Positions 1-8,594 of a DNA stretch of 37,691 nucleotides are shown piece after piece. Within the stretch, counting starts at the first letter, position 1. Every line of letters starts with the position of its first letter. Source of the DNA: Thalassocella blandensis (lineage in GTDB: Bacteria; Pseudomonadota; Gammaproteobacteria; Pseudomonadales; Cellvibrionaceae); contig CAMCXE010000011.1 of NCBI GenBank assembly GCA_945882995.1, positions 1-37,691 on the forward strand. The letters run 5' to 3'. The position numbers were made by a program, and so were the translations under genes. Under the pieces are notes generated by a model, which did not search any database, was not told the origin of the DNA, and saw nothing but the letters and a program-made list of their open reading frames with translations.

Positions 1-946
1 TGACGTCTTAACCTCGGGCAGTAAATACAGTGAACAACGCACCGAGGTTTCTACCGGCGCGGCTTACGTACATGACGCCTCCACGTTCAGCTTAGGCGTC
101 ACCAACTCCACAGAGAAAGATTACACATCTAACACCTTGAATTTAGGGCTCGGCCAAGATTTTTTTGGCGACCTCACCACCCTTTCCATGGGTTATGTGG
201 TCGGTGATGATAGGGTCATGATCAATGGCGACGAAGATCAACCGGTACAATTCGAACGCGACCAAACACACCAGCGTTTCAGCCTTGGCTTAAGCCAAGT
301 TGCCACCAAAAACTGGGTAATTGCCTCGAATGTTGAGTCAGTTATCGACGCAGGGTATCTCAACAATCCCTATCGTTCAGTACGTTATTATGACGGCACC
401 GGAGCAGGCTGGCAGGCCGAACGTTACCCAGAAACGCGCAACAGCGATGCCTTGGCACTGCGCTCCATTTATTACTTGCCCTATCGCGCATCCGTACAAC
501 TCCAAGCTAAAGCCTATCAAGACAGCTGGGGAATTAAAGCCCATACCTATGAGCTTCGCTACGTTCATCCCATCGCACGGCAATGGATTTTTGAAGCCAA
601 GGCGAGAACCTACAGCCAGACTCAAGCGAATTTTTATTCCGACATTTTCGCGCGCAAAGATTTTCAAACCTATTTGGGCCGCGACAAAGAATTAAGCACC
701 TTCAGCTCCATAAACGCGGGCTTGGGTGTTACCTATAAAATCAATCAACCCTTATTTGGCGTCTTCGATAAGTCCAGTATTAATTTGTACTGGGACAATA
801 TGCAATTCACCTACGACAACTTCCGCAACGCCACCCAAAGCAAAGCCCCGTCAACGGGTACCGAGGCGTCTTACAAAGTTGGGGAAGAGCCTTTTTACGC
901 TTTCAATGCAAACGTCATACGCCTATTTTTTTCCGCGCAATATTAA
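1..946 (+). CDS. DUF3570 family outer-membrane-type protein (5' truncated)
   Basis: The frame is open from base 2 and ends with TAA at 944-946, so about 314 C-terminal residues are present and the start lies outside the window. The sequence is rich in aromatic and polar residues in alternating patterns (for example TLNLGLGQDFFGDLTTLSMG) and ends in FFSAQY, with a terminal aromatic residue as is usual for outer-membrane beta-barrels. The motif order (SLGLSQVATKNWVIASNVES, then YLPYRASVQLQAKAYQDSW, then IFEAKARTYSQTQANFYSD) matches what I recall of DUF3570 proteins. These usually sit downstream of a thioredoxin-like gene, a DUF4266 gene and an ApbE-type gene, none of which can be checked here. 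The function of the family is unknown. An internal TTG at 137 is not a credible start because coding sequence continues upstream. Confidence 0.75.
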   Translation, partial: DVLTSGSKYSEQRTEVSTGAAYVHDASTFSLGVTNSTEKDYTSNTLNLGLGQDFFGDLTTLSMGYVVGDDRVMINGDEDQPVQFERDQTHQRFSLGLSQVATKNWVIASNVESVIDAGYLNNPYRSVRYYDGTGAGWQAERYPETRNSDALALRSIYYLPYRASVQLQAKAYQDSWGIKAHTYELRYVHPIARQWIFEAKARTYSQTQANFYSDIFARKDFQTYLGRDKELSTFSSINAGLGVTYKINQPLFGVFDKSSINLYWDNMQFTYDNFRNATQSKAPSTGTEASYKVGEEPFYAFNANVIRLFFSAQY

Positions 947-973
947 CGCCCCAAGCGAGAAAATCCGCTCTCG

Positions 974-1375
974 ATGACCAACCTATTTGTTTATGGTTCG
1001 TTAATCTACCCAGAAGTCTGGCAGCCACTGGTGTCCAAAACCTACCGCGCCTCTCCTGCATTTCTACCGCATTATTCTCGACACAGCGTGTTATTCGACA
1101 GCTACCCTATAGCCTTGGCAAACAGGCGGGCCTGTGGATTTTTAGGCACGGCCTATGTCAATCTGGCAGCTGAGGATCTGCGGAGCCTGGATGAATTCGA
1201 AGGGGTAATGTATGAAAAATGTGCCTGTGAAGTTATAACGCCCAAAGGTCTATTAATGGCGCAGTTGTATCTTCCTAAAGCACAATTCCAAGTGCTGGCA
1301 CGCAGCGACCATTGGAATCCCATGCTATTTCGGCGCAATCAGCTTAGCCAATTTTTGGTCCGCCACGGCAAGTAA
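974..1375 (+). CDS. Gamma-glutamylcyclotransferase (GGCT/AIG2-like) family protein
   Basis: A 133-residue protein beginning MTNLFVYGSL. The YGSL motif near the N-terminus binds the gamma-glutamyl group in the GGCT fold, and the acidic residue in LDEFEG (about residues 73-78) matches the catalytic Glu of the family, followed by a YEK segment. Family members release 5-oxoproline from gamma-glutamyl amines or peptides in the cytosol; the exact substrate cannot be read from sequence. Length is typical of small single-domain GGCT proteins. It starts 27 bp after the DUF3570 stop, so it may be co-transcribed, although no functional link is known. The ribosome binding site is weak. Confidence 0.8.
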   Translation: MTNLFVYGSLIYPEVWQPLVSKTYRASPAFLPHYSRHSVLFDSYPIALANRRACGFLGTAYVNLAAEDLRSLDEFEGVMYEKCACEVITPKGLLMAQLYLPKAQFQVLARSDHWNPMLFRRNQLSQFLVRHGK

Positions 1376-1445
1376 CTTGGCTAGCAAAAAGCGTAATAGT
1401 GAATAAACTTGAGTTATCACAGGCTGCATAACCCCGTAAACGTAT

Positions 1446-1474
1446 TCAGGTGCCGCTTGGGGGCGGGCTATAAT
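1446..1474 (+). promoter_or_regulatory. Candidate sigma-70 promoter for apt
   Basis: A perfect TATAAT lies at 1469-1474, about 48 bp before the apt start codon. The -35 side is poor: only TTCAGG or TCAGGT is found at 17-18 bp spacing. The call rests on the -10 box and on its position in the 146-bp gap between genes. Confidence 0.4.
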
Positions 1475-1521
1475 GCTCCGCAAATTACGACTCCGGCCCA
1501 ACCATTTAACTAGGCTTCGCT

Positions 1522-2019
1522 ATGAATTTGAAATCACTGATTACCGATGTGCCCGACTTTCCTCAGCCGGGTGTAGTGTTCAAAGACATATCTCCGCTCC
1601 TCAAAAGCCCCGATGCCTTACTGTATATTTGCCAAGCCATTGTGGAAGGCGTAAATCTCGACAACGTGGATTATTTTGTAGGCATAGAATCACGGGGTTT
1701 TGTACTGGGCTCGATGCTTGCCGCGTACCACAAAAAAGGCTTTATACCTCTGCGCAAAGCGGGAAAATTACCGCCGCCAGTGATTGCCGAAAGCTATACC
1801 TTGGAATACGGCACGGCCACACTGGAAATTAGCCTAGGCACAGGCCGAGTAATGGTAGTAGACGACGTGTTGGCCACCGGCGGCACCCTGCAAGCCGGCA
1901 TCAATTTGGCGCAGCGTGCCGGCTACACCATTGAGCAAGTGGCTGTACTGATTAATCTGACCTTTTTAAACACTATGCGCTTTAAAAATGAAGAGGTATT
2001 TTCACTTGTCAGCTATTAG
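1522..2019 (+). CDS. apt: Adenine phosphoribosyltransferase
   Basis: A 165-residue cytosolic type I phosphoribosyltransferase that converts adenine and PRPP to AMP and pyrophosphate. The N-terminus has the Apt signature DFPQPGVVFKDISPLL. The GIESRGFVLG loop and the LRKAGKLPPPVIAESYTLEYG segment are characteristic of Apt, and the PRPP loop reads VVDDVLATGGTL. It is somewhat shorter than the 183-residue E. coli enzyme, mainly at the N-terminus; no upstream start fits better. The 3' end overlaps the following nucleosidase gene, whose product would release adenine, the Apt substrate, so translational coupling of salvage steps is plausible. Confidence 0.93.
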   Translation: MNLKSLITDVPDFPQPGVVFKDISPLLKSPDALLYICQAIVEGVNLDNVDYFVGIESRGFVLGSMLAAYHKKGFIPLRKAGKLPPPVIAESYTLEYGTATLEISLGTGRVMVVDDVLATGGTLQAGINLAQRAGYTIEQVAVLINLTFLNTMRFKNEEVFSLVSY

Positions 2020-2584
2020 CAAAATAGCAGCAATAATCGCGCTGCCCGATGAAAGCCAAGGTTTGTTTGAAAATGCGAATTGCAATTTGCATTTCTGCGG
2101 CATTGGCAAAGTCAACGCCGCATTCACTGCAGCGGAAATAATTCTAAAACACGGGTATACCCATTTAATCAATTTAGGCACCGCCGGCAGCCAGAAATTT
2201 CCCACACACACGCTGGTGGAGTGTAGCGCTCTGGTGCAGCGCGATATGGACCTGTCGCCACTGGGTTTTCCCTTAGGTGTAACGCCATTTGATTCCCTTT
2301 CAAGCAGTTTGGACATTGACACCTTTTTCACCCAGCTACCCCGCGGCATATGCGGTACGGGCGACCATTTCGCCACAGGGGCGCCCGCCCTGCCCTGCGA
2401 TTTAGTGGATATGGAAGCCTATGCAATTGCCAAAGTGTGTAAAAAATTAGGCGTAGGGTTTACCGCCATCAAATATATTTCTGACGGAAGTGACCATAAT
2501 GCTCACAACGATTGGGCAGGTAATCTGCCGAGGGCGGCGGAGGGGTTGTTTGCGGTTTTTGAATCCATCACTAGCAACACATAG
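1988..2584 (+). CDS. MTA/SAH nucleosidase-like protein (phosphorylase superfamily)
   Basis: A 198-residue member of the PNP_UDP_1 superfamily, nearest to 5'-methylthioadenosine/S-adenosylhomocysteine nucleosidases. The nucleoside-binding motif LINLGTAGS is at about residues 60-68 and VDMEAYAIAKVCKKLG at about residues 140-155 contains the ribose-contacting Met-Glu pair. It is followed by IKYISDGSD, with the conserved acidic residue thought to protonate the purine. The protein is shorter than E. coli Mtn (232 residues). The ATG at 1988 overlaps apt by 32 bp. A TTG at 2006 in the same frame is preceded by AAGAGG at optimal distance and gives an N-terminus (SAISKIAAIIALPDE) closer to the family, so it may be the true start. 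The exact substrate is inferred from family and context. Confidence 0.75.
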   Translation: MKRYFHLSAISKIAAIIALPDESQGLFENANCNLHFCGIGKVNAAFTAAEIILKHGYTHLINLGTAGSQKFPTHTLVECSALVQRDMDLSPLGFPLGVTPFDSLSSSLDIDTFFTQLPRGICGTGDHFATGAPALPCDLVDMEAYAIAKVCKKLGVGFTAIKYISDGSDHNAHNDWAGNLPRAAEGLFAVFESITSNT

Positions 2585-2634
2585 CCATACAAACATCTAC
2601 AATTTACACACAACTCACCACAGCGGAACGCACC

Positions 2635-3150
2635 ATGACCAATGAAAATATCTATTCGCCCCCCAAATCGGATGTCAGCAACGAGCATCATTCAATCTAT
2701 GAAATTAGCTTTTTCCCTCGCAAATCTGCCTGGCTAGTCTTCCTTCTAACCATAGTAACTTGCGGTCTCTACACTCCATACTGGGTATACACGCGTACTA
2801 AGATGGTCACACAAATACCTAATCAGCACCTGTCAACTACGGCCGCAACTTGCTACCTATGCATCACAATCATCAGCATTCTTGTAGTCATTCTCCTGCA
2901 GATGTTTGCCAAAAATGCTGGGATAGGAAACATCTCTGGCATCATGAATCTACTCCAGATTGTTTTCTACATTATTGCGGTGTTTTCGCTGCGTTCGACC
3001 GTTGAAGTATTTTTGCGGAACGCCGGCGCCACAGAACCCAAACTGAATAAATTTTTAACTTTCTTCTTTTGCACTATTTACATGCAATACAAAATCAACA
3101 AATGCCTAGATGAACTGAAGCAGCCGAAAACATCGCAATTTGAATTCTAA
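2635..3150 (+). CDS. DUF4234-like integral membrane protein
   Basis: A 171-residue protein with a short polar N-terminus (MTNENIYSPPKSDV, a style common in small membrane proteins of this type) and about four hydrophobic segments. The first, WLVFLLTIVTCGLYTPYWVY, has the G-(I/L)-Y-x-x-Y-W pattern typical of DUF4234; the others lie near residues 78-98, 104-125 and 138-153. It sits alone between the nucleosidase gene and a convergent operon. No catalytic motif is visible and the function is unknown. Confidence 0.6.
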   Translation: MTNENIYSPPKSDVSNEHHSIYEISFFPRKSAWLVFLLTIVTCGLYTPYWVYTRTKMVTQIPNQHLSTTAATCYLCITIISILVVILLQMFAKNAGIGNISGIMNLLQIVFYIIAVFSLRSTVEVFLRNAGATEPKLNKFLTFFFCTIYMQYKINKCLDELKQPKTSQFEF

Positions 3151-3315
3151 CCCCGGATTACTCAGCAAAGTGCACAAAAAACTGAGCGGGCCGCAGGTGA
3201 AATTAGTGAAGGTTAAAATTGGTGACTAAACTGGCTGGTTGCCCATTTTAACGCTTGCAAAAGGCGTCTGCGAGCGGCACAGGCTTTGATTCGGGCGGGC
3301 TTGTAACTTGCACGA

Positions 3316-4647
3316 CTAAAACCGCCCCGACCGCTTCAGCGCCAAATACTGGTTAACCAGGGCCACGGGCAGCTCCGCTGGCAGGCAGTCAGAAAGCACT
3401 ATCCCCTCTGCAGCCAAACGCGAAATGACACGGGCGCGGCTGCTTAAATGCTCGACAGTAGCCGCATAGGTTAAGGCATCATCAACATTGCCAATTGGGC
3501 GCTGCACAACCTCATCGAGAACCGCTTCGCGCAATGTTGCCATCAGCACTATATGTCGCCGCGACAATAGACGCACGGCAGCGATTAAATCCTCTTCATC
3601 GTCCTCACGCACATTGGTAACCAACACAATTAGGGAACGCCTGTAGCGCGCGGTAACAATTACCTCTGCGGCCTGAATAAAATCGGCCGTTGCGATACTA
3701 CTTTGCACGCCATAAAGCTGATTAATCAGCGTGTTCATAGCCGTGCGCCCCTTGGCTGGCTTCATACCCTGTTTTTCGCCAGCAAACGTGTGATAGCCCA
3801 CTGCATCGCCCTGCCGCAGTGCCACAAAGGCGGTGAGCAATAAAGCATTTAAGGCATGATCAAAATGGCTCAGCGCATGATCCTTGGCGCGCATACGGCG
3901 CCCACAATCAAGCAAAAAAATTACCTGCTGATCTTTTTCATCATGGAATTCACGGGAAATTAATTTGCCGACTTTTGCAGTAGCATTCCAGTCTACTTGG
4001 CGCCACGAATCGCTGTCTCTAAAATCACGCAACTGATGAAAACCCGTACCTTGACCCCGGCGCTGCATTACGTGGATGCCCAATTGCTGCGATTTACCAC
4101 CCTGCATCAATAAGGCTAAGTGACTAACTGCCATAAAATTCGGAAACACCTTAAGCCGACTGACCACGGGGTAGTGCTGCTGAAAATGCCAAAAACCCAA
4201 GCGTGATTTTACAAAAATCTGGGTGCCATCAATAGCCATGTCGCCCCGTTGCTCTGGCCGTATGGCATAACGAATGGCGCGAATTTCCCGTGGAGCGAGC
4301 TCAAGCGTTAGCGGAAACCCCTGTATATTTAACTCTTGTGGCGCCATCTCGCTGACCAGAAGACTGAGCGGGGTTTGGCCTTCATTGGTAATTTTGAACA
4401 CCAGTGTTTGATTAACACCTAAAGCCAAGCTTAGCGGGCACTCTCGTACACAAGTTAACGCTGAATGTTTAACTCCAAGTATTCGATCTATCGCCACCAA
4501 CAATAGCAGCGCAGCCGCGCCCAGAGTCCAAAAACCCGTGAGCGGTGTAACGAGAAAACCATAATTAAATAGCCGAGCAATACCCACAAAAAGGCCCAAG
4601 GCTGCAAGCCCAATCAGGCAACGTAGGCATAATACAGAAGGCTTCAT
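3316..4647 (-). CDS. DUF58 domain protein, last gene of a MoxR operon
   Basis: A 443-residue protein with two N-terminal membrane segments (about residues 7-25 and 35-55), a beta-rich middle and a C-terminal DUF58/VWA-like domain. The DUF58 signature is clear: FRDSDSWRQVDWNATAKVGK at about residues 210-229, then VIFLLDCGRRM, which corresponds to the first VWA strand. The D-x-S-x-S MIDAS motif is degenerate (DCGRR), as in many DUF58 proteins. The start overlaps the MoxR stop by 4 bp. DUF58 proteins are thought to work with MoxR ATPases in assembly or chaperone-like roles at the membrane; the client is unknown. Confidence 0.88.
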   Translation of the reverse strand: MKPSVLCLRCLIGLAALGLFVGIARLFNYGFLVTPLTGFWTLGAAALLLLVAIDRILGVKHSALTCVRECPLSLALGVNQTLVFKITNEGQTPLSLLVSEMAPQELNIQGFPLTLELAPREIRAIRYAIRPEQRGDMAIDGTQIFVKSRLGFWHFQQHYPVVSRLKVFPNFMAVSHLALLMQGGKSQQLGIHVMQRRGQGTGFHQLRDFRDSDSWRQVDWNATAKVGKLISREFHDEKDQQVIFLLDCGRRMRAKDHALSHFDHALNALLLTAFVALRQGDAVGYHTFAGEKQGMKPAKGRTAMNTLINQLYGVQSSIATADFIQAAEVIVTARYRRSLIVLVTNVREDDEEDLIAAVRLLSRRHIVLMATLREAVLDEVVQRPIGNVDDALTYAATVEHLSSRARVISRLAAEGIVLSDCLPAELPVALVNQYLALKRSGRF

Positions 4648-5612
4648 AAACGCGGAGCGTCTATAGTTTCCAGTAAATGAGCCAATATAATGTCACTGGT
4701 ATGGCCATCAATTTCGGCCTCCGCCGTGGGTGTTATGCGGTGTCGTAATGCCGGTATGGCGATGGCTTTAATATCCGCTGGGGTTACATAGTCGCGCTCA
4801 TGTAGCATGGCCAAAACACGCGCGCAGCGCACCAGACCAATAGACGCACGGGGCCCAGCCCCTTGGTGGATCATGGCATGGGTCCGGGTGGCCCGCACGA
4901 TGTTAACCGCGTATTCCAATACCCGAGAATCCACCACCACACTAAGCGCCTTGGCTTGTATTTGCTCCACATCGCTTGCAGTGATGCAAGGTGCAATCGA
5001 AAGCTGCATGGCTTCGTCGCTTACATCGCCCGTTACCGCACGAGTGAAACGCAATTCATTTTCAAGGCTTGGATAATCAATAAATACCTTTAATAAAAAT
5101 CGATCCAGCTCCGCCTCGGGCAGCGGAAAAGTGCCCTCTTGCTCGATGGGGTTTTGCGTGGCCAATACCATAAATGGCGAAGGCACTTTACGCGCCCCGC
5201 CATCAATGGTTACGGAGCGCTCCTGCATAACCTCGAGCAAGGCTGCTTGGGTTTTGGCCGGCGCCCGATTTATTTCATCGGCGAGTAATAAATTGGTGAA
5301 AATAGGCCCAGGTCGCAACCGAAATTTACCTTCCTTCATGTCAAACATGGAGTGCCCAGTGACGTCTGAAGGCATTAAATCTGGCGTAAATTGTATACGT
5401 TTGAAATGCCCGTCAAAACACTTAGCTAAGGATTTTACTAAAAGTGTTTTACCGAGTCCGGGGACCCCCTCGATGAGCACATGACCACCGGCAAATAGTG
5501 CAATAATCACCTGATCTACAACCTTTTCTTGGCCGATCACCACGGCTGTTAACTGCTGTCTTACGGCGGTTATCTGCTGGTAGATGCGTTGAATTTCTGT
5601 GACGTCACTCAT
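4644..5612 (-). CDS. MoxR family AAA+ ATPase
   Basis: A 322-residue cytosolic AAA+ ATPase. Walker A is EGVPGLGKTLLVKSL (about residues 49-63) and Walker B is LLADEINRAPAKTQAALLEVM (about 109-129). Sensor 1 lies in VLATQNPIEQEGTFPLPEAE, and the lid domain carries the usual GASPRASI-type segment as GAGPRASIGLVRCARVLA. Length and order are typical. It overlaps the genes on both sides by 4 bp (ATGA-type junctions), so it is translationally coupled to the DUF4350 and DUF58 genes. MoxR ATPases remodel or mature partner complexes; here the presumed partners are the membrane proteins of the same operon. Confidence 0.95.
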   Translation of the reverse strand: MSDVTEIQRIYQQITAVRQQLTAVVIGQEKVVDQVIIALFAGGHVLIEGVPGLGKTLLVKSLAKCFDGHFKRIQFTPDLMPSDVTGHSMFDMKEGKFRLRPGPIFTNLLLADEINRAPAKTQAALLEVMQERSVTIDGGARKVPSPFMVLATQNPIEQEGTFPLPEAELDRFLLKVFIDYPSLENELRFTRAVTGDVSDEAMQLSIAPCITASDVEQIQAKALSVVVDSRVLEYAVNIVRATRTHAMIHQGAGPRASIGLVRCARVLAMLHERDYVTPADIKAIAIPALRHRITPTAEAEIDGHTSDIILAHLLETIDAPRL

Positions 5613-7015
5613 AAACTTTTCCGAATGGTTTGCAGTAATTGAAGGACGGTTTGCAAGGTGCCGTCTCCCGTAATTGTCGCCACAGATAAAGCCTGCTGCA
5701 CGGAGTTTAACGGCAGGCCACTGTGTGCACTGATTAATGCGATTTTGGCGGCACTGTCTGCCTGTGCAAAACCGGCAATCTGACGGTTGGCCAGCCGGAA
5801 TATATCCGCGATAACCGGTTCAACGATCAATGCAAAGCGTCTCCGTTTGTGTTTGTAATTCGCTAAGCCTTGAATAGCATCAATTATAGAGCGTCGAATA
5901 CTCGGATCAACAACCCGCACTGGCCCCACACGCACAGCTTTTCGCCACAACCAAAAAACTATGGCAGCTGCCGCTACGGAAATAAATTCAGGAAACTTGG
6001 TCCATGCAAGCCGCATAATGGACGGCATAGCGGTGCCATACAGCAGCAAACACCGGCCTTGGTCAAAGCCCAGGGCGTGCAACAATAATCCATGATCGAG
6101 CCTGCCCAACTGGTGACTATCCCAGATGCTAGCATCGGACACCACGGTGATTTCGCCTTTCCCTACTGAAAATTGCATAAAGCTCTCGCCAGCCTCGGTG
6201 CCTGCCGAATAAAAGGGTTTATATGCCTCCTCGGCGTCGGGGTGGGCATTTGACGGGTGTGAAATTATGGCGCGAGGTGAAAAAGCTAGAGGAATTTCGT
6301 TATCGCTGTTCGTCAAGGTTACATGGGTAATTCGACGCGGCGGTACAATTTCCTCCGCCACCGCGCCTTCTGACGCTAACACGATTGGCGGCGCCTGAGC
6401 AGTATTGCGTCGCTCATTCGAGATTTTGCGATTTGCCTCCTTTAAAATATCGCTAAATTTTTTCTCCGGCGGAGACTGTATGTTTTCCTCTTTGGTCTTG
6501 CAGTCATCACAATCTTTTTTATGCTTATCGTGACGAGACTTTTCAAGTAACGCCTTTTCTAAGGGAGAAGTCTTGCCCGAGCTCTGCCAGCCAAAATCTC
6601 CATTCAGCGGTTGTTCGCCATCAGCGTAGGCGTAATCAACCGGTTGATAATCAACGCCTAAGCGCTCCAACAGCAGCCCTCTATTTTCATTGGCACCAAC
6701 CACTAGGTGCCCACCGTTCGAAACCCAGTGCATCAATCTATCGGTCACTGCAGCATTTAGCACCAATGCAGAATTGGTGATCAGCAGATGGTCAACAGAC
6801 TCTAATTTATGCATGGCTAATGCAGAGTCGCTGGATTCCACGACCGCGCCGAGTTTCTTTAAAAGCAATTCGGCGGCAAGGAAATTATTGCGTTTAGCTT
6901 CTAGGGCCCAACCCACATCCGTGGTCTCGTCATACAATTCAACCGCGTTATAGACTATAAAGCCCATTAACAGGCACGCCAATAGAATCACACCTGAAAT
7001 GATTTTATTTTTCAT
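5609..7015 (-). CDS. DUF4350 domain membrane protein
   Basis: A 468-residue protein when started at the ATG at 7015 (MKNKIISGVILLACLLMGF), which overlaps the previous gene by 11 bp and puts the membrane segment at the N-terminus. An open frame extends 13 codons further but lies inside the upstream gene. The DUF4350 core is visible in AKRNNFLAAELLLKKLGA and MHWVSNGGHLVVGANENRG, with a second membrane segment late in the protein (FISVAAAAIVFWLWRKAVRVGP). Between these is a long charged insert at about residues 155-215 with a CDDC pair and many Lys/Glu residues. It belongs to the MoxR/DUF58 operon; the function is unknown. Confidence 0.83.
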   Translation of the reverse strand: MKNKIISGVILLACLLMGFIVYNAVELYDETTDVGWALEAKRNNFLAAELLLKKLGAVVESSDSALAMHKLESVDHLLITNSALVLNAAVTDRLMHWVSNGGHLVVGANENRGLLLERLGVDYQPVDYAYADGEQPLNGDFGWQSSGKTSPLEKALLEKSRHDKHKKDCDDCKTKEENIQSPPEKKFSDILKEANRKISNERRNTAQAPPIVLASEGAVAEEIVPPRRITHVTLTNSDNEIPLAFSPRAIISHPSNAHPDAEEAYKPFYSAGTEAGESFMQFSVGKGEITVVSDASIWDSHQLGRLDHGLLLHALGFDQGRCLLLYGTAMPSIMRLAWTKFPEFISVAAAAIVFWLWRKAVRVGPVRVVDPSIRRSIIDAIQGLANYKHKRRRFALIVEPVIADIFRLANRQIAGFAQADSAAKIALISAHSGLPLNSVQQALSVATITGDGTLQTVLQLLQTIRKSL

Positions 7016-8594
7016 CGGCAAACACCTGCTGCCATTGCGCCAACAGTATTGCAACGCTTGTCGCCTCAGGAGGGCGGTGGGCGTAGGCAGTCAACTCCCA
7101 CACATACGATAATTCAGTAAAATAGGTTGACAATGTCGCATTGGCGCAGGCGCTGCTCACCGCCATCCGGCAATCATGCTCGGTGAAATTGCTGCGAAAG
7201 GCGATATTGCGATCGGCTATGAGTTTAATAAGCGTGGTGCGGTACAGCAGCCCAATGGCCTCGCGATAATCCCCAATTTCCAATAAGTGTTTAACGTCGC
7301 GCAGCGGTTCATTAGGCAAAGACGACTTGCGTAAATCCAAGCCAAATAGCTGTTCTGGCGGTGCTTCGTGTAGGTGTAATGGCGGTTGCTTTCGGGGTAA
7401 AAATTGCCGAAAAAACTCGCGGTATAGGTAAGCCAGCCATAACGCCAGTGCGATGACAGATATCCAGATGATGAAGGCGATCACTTTGGCAAAGGACCCA
7501 AAAAAAACACCCAACATTTTAGAAAAATTAGCAATGGATGCAAAACCCTCAGAATGGCGTTCAAAAAATTCCACCATACGAATGAACCATTGGGGTACAT
7601 CGTCACTTCGCATAGACTGGGAATTTTTAAAGCGCAGTCCCGATTTTCGTTCGGTTTTGTGAAAATGATCGCCTGCCAGAATCGCTTGAACGTCTGACTT
7701 GATTAGTCCGTGGTCCACCACTTTAGCCGGCTGCGGAATTTCAATTTCAGCGGCGTAACTACTGGTGGATTGAAACATGGCGAGTGTGGCAAACACACCA
7801 GCAAAAAACAACGCACTTAGCAGCATGGCGCCTGATCCTGAGGCGCGCGCCGCCGATTTTTGCCGCTGCACCATATCGCGAAACTGCAGCTCGATTCCCC
7901 AACCTTCTAGCGAGATACGACGATTAATGTATTGCGAAAATCCGCATACCACATAAAACGGTGCAACTAACGACATACACACAAATGTAAAAGCATTATA
8001 GACAAAGAGGTCGAGCGACACTTCACGGCGCACAAAATCTATCGCCTGATACGAATATTCATGAGGTATTAGCATGAATAACAATGAGAAAGCAGCCAAC
8101 ACAAAAATAATTTCCACATGAACAAAAACTAAGAGTGTCCAAGCCGCTTCTCCGCCACCGTCTCGGTGTAAAACGGACAACCGTGTACTGCGCGACTGCC
8201 CGTGCAATCCTTCAAGAATCGTCACCGGCAAATCATAGGAACGCGATAAGCTAAAACGCCGCAGAGTCAGCGCCAATAAACAATCTCGGCTATAAAGCCT
8301 AGGCAGCTGACGCAGAACACCCAGTAGAGTCGTCGATTCTCCAAATAGGCGGCGACTGGCAATTAAGAGCGGGCCCCGGTCGAATAGCGGTTTTAACCAC
8401 CATACCAGTGTAATTGGTAACCATGAAACAAGACTCGGGCACACCAAGGCGGTTACTAGTGCTACGCAAATTGCAGGTATTAACCAGCTGAGCCATAGTG
8501 GCAGATACCAAGTGCGCGCTAACACCACGCCAAGATTAATAGCCTGCCAGGCGGTGCGAGGCCTAGTGTTGATTACGATGCGACTAATATTCAT
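7005..8594 (-). CDS. DUF4129 domain integral membrane protein
   Basis: A 529-residue protein when started at the ATG at 8594 (MNISRIVINTRPRTAWQAIN), which overlaps the SpoIIM-like gene by 11 bp; upstream in-frame codons lie inside that gene. The N-terminal half has several membrane segments (residues about 25-70, 150-190 and 210-235) and another near 270-290. After a polar loop and one more segment (AFIIWISVIALALWLAYLYR) comes the cytosolic DUF4129 domain: DVKHLLEIGDYREAIGLLYR and a FTEHDC segment, then the family's usual ending. DUF4129 commonly occurs with transglutaminase-like or MoxR/DUF58 genes. Part of the same operon. Confidence 0.82.
   Translation of the reverse strand: MNISRIVINTRPRTAWQAINLGVVLARTWYLPLWLSWLIPAICVALVTALVCPSLVSWLPITLVWWLKPLFDRGPLLIASRRLFGESTTLLGVLRQLPRLYSRDCLLALTLRRFSLSRSYDLPVTILEGLHGQSRSTRLSVLHRDGGGEAAWTLLVFVHVEIIFVLAAFSLLFMLIPHEYSYQAIDFVRREVSLDLFVYNAFTFVCMSLVAPFYVVCGFSQYINRRISLEGWGIELQFRDMVQRQKSAARASGSGAMLLSALFFAGVFATLAMFQSTSSYAAEIEIPQPAKVVDHGLIKSDVQAILAGDHFHKTERKSGLRFKNSQSMRSDDVPQWFIRMVEFFERHSEGFASIANFSKMLGVFFGSFAKVIAFIIWISVIALALWLAYLYREFFRQFLPRKQPPLHLHEAPPEQLFGLDLRKSSLPNEPLRDVKHLLEIGDYREAIGLLYRTTLIKLIADRNIAFRSNFTEHDCRMAVSSACANATLSTYFTELSYVWELTAYAHRPPEATSVAILLAQWQQVFADEK

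Noticed and set aside
6690-6953. An 87-codon plus-strand frame inside the DUF4350 gene
   Set aside because: It is antisense to a gene with clear family motifs and overlapping neighbours.
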